64,000 nt of DNA from Avrilella dinanensis (GTDB lineage: Bacteria; Bacteroidota; Bacteroidia; Flavobacteriales; Flavobacteriaceae), in NCBI RefSeq assembly GCF_002807015.1, contig NZ_NIPO01000001.1:1501604-1565603 (forward strand), written 5' to 3'. Shown here piece after piece: positions 63,848 through 64,000 of this stretch. The notes under the pieces were generated by a model. That model searched no databases, was not told where the DNA came from, and saw nothing but the letters and a program-made list of their open reading frames with translations. The translations under genes were made by a program, and so were the position numbers. Positions within the stretch are counted from its first letter, which is position 1. Every line of letters begins with the position of its first letter.

Positions 63848-64000
63848 TTATTTGTTTTTTAAATCCTGTAATACTTTTATTTCGTCACGGAGTTCGGCAG
63901 CTTTGATGAAATCCAGCTCTTTTGCCGCTTTTTCCATTTCTTTTCTTTTCTCCCGGATTAGCTTGTCGTAATCCACTTTAGCATGATAAGCCATTTCACT
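63848..64000 (-). CDS. uvrB: Excinuclease ABC subunit B, C-terminal end (runs off the right edge)
   Basis: Only the last 50 codons are present. They encode the UVR domain, with KLIREKRKEMEKAAKELDF and IKAAELRDEI, which binds UvrC in nucleotide excision repair. The match to the UvrB tail is clear; UvrC has a similar domain but not at its end. The stop is 10 bases before the AAA-family gene. Confidence 0.88.
   Translation of the reverse strand, partial: SEMAYHAKVDYDKLIREKRKEMEKAAKELDFIKAAELRDEIKVLQDLKNK

Overview
The window looks like chromosomal DNA from a member of the Bacteroidota, most likely family Flavobacteriaceae; the genus cannot be fixed from sequence alone. Reasons: promoter elements of the TTTG-N19-TAnnTTTG type (clearest before both tRNA loci), the gliding genes gldB and gldC, a type IX secretion sorting domain on a large phosphoesterase, a short NuoG, the bacillithiol gene bshB1, an ABC permease fused to an M1 peptidase, and many Flavobacteriaceae-type lipoproteins. 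Most genes are housekeeping. No phage, integrase, intact insertion sequence, CRISPR array or toxin-antitoxin pair is visible.

Layout. 1-8522 (minus): complex I operon nuoA to nuoK plus the 5' end of nuoL, which runs off the left edge; a palindromic repeat sits between nuoG and nuoF. 8731-11545 (plus): a small secreted protein, a SulP permease and a beta-carbonic anhydrase, probably a bicarbonate module. 11623-16306 (minus): a DUF2807 lipoprotein, a prolyl oligopeptidase, a DUF4625-like lipoprotein and a DUF808 membrane protein. 16397-24263 (plus): aldehyde dehydrogenase, a Spy-like protein behind a possible sigma-54 promoter, yidD, lgt, and an ABC ATPase with a permease/M1-peptidase fusion. 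24397-30808 (minus): the T9SS phosphoesterase, recA, and two exopolysaccharide genes. 30987-34633: alpha/beta hydrolase, yihA, gldC-gldB (minus) and nadE.

34660-36382 is an AT-rich accessory patch with two orphan secreted proteins and a 166-bp MITE-like element. 36383-40074 (plus): GNAT-like protein, menaquinone pair (thioesterase and isochorismate synthase), bshB1 and two tandem but divergent tRNA-His genes. 40135-43498 (minus): hemN, small envelope proteins and murQ. 43535-44040: the RNase P RNA gene bracketed by inverted copies of the MITE-like end. 44078-50596 (plus): glycosyltransferase, coaE, a two-component pair, a beta-helix lipoprotein and a probable beta-propeller protein. 50593-57757 (minus): TonB-C-like protein, mnmA, secA, a DUF2795 protein, cobalamin adenosyltransferase, a LolD/MacB-type ATPase and a methyltransferase relic. 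57890-64000: tRNA-Arg, ung, gcvT, priA, an unusual AAA protein and the 3' end of uvrB.

The most interesting signals are the MITE-like family placed against promoters and around rnpB, the AAA protein with altered Walker A, Walker B and sensor-1 positions, a methyltransferase-like ORF that lost its SAM-binding core but stays open, the divergent tRNA-His pair with U-U acceptor mismatches, a SecA without its zinc-binding tail, and a sigma-54-like promoter. I did not find a clear, wholly new multi-gene system.
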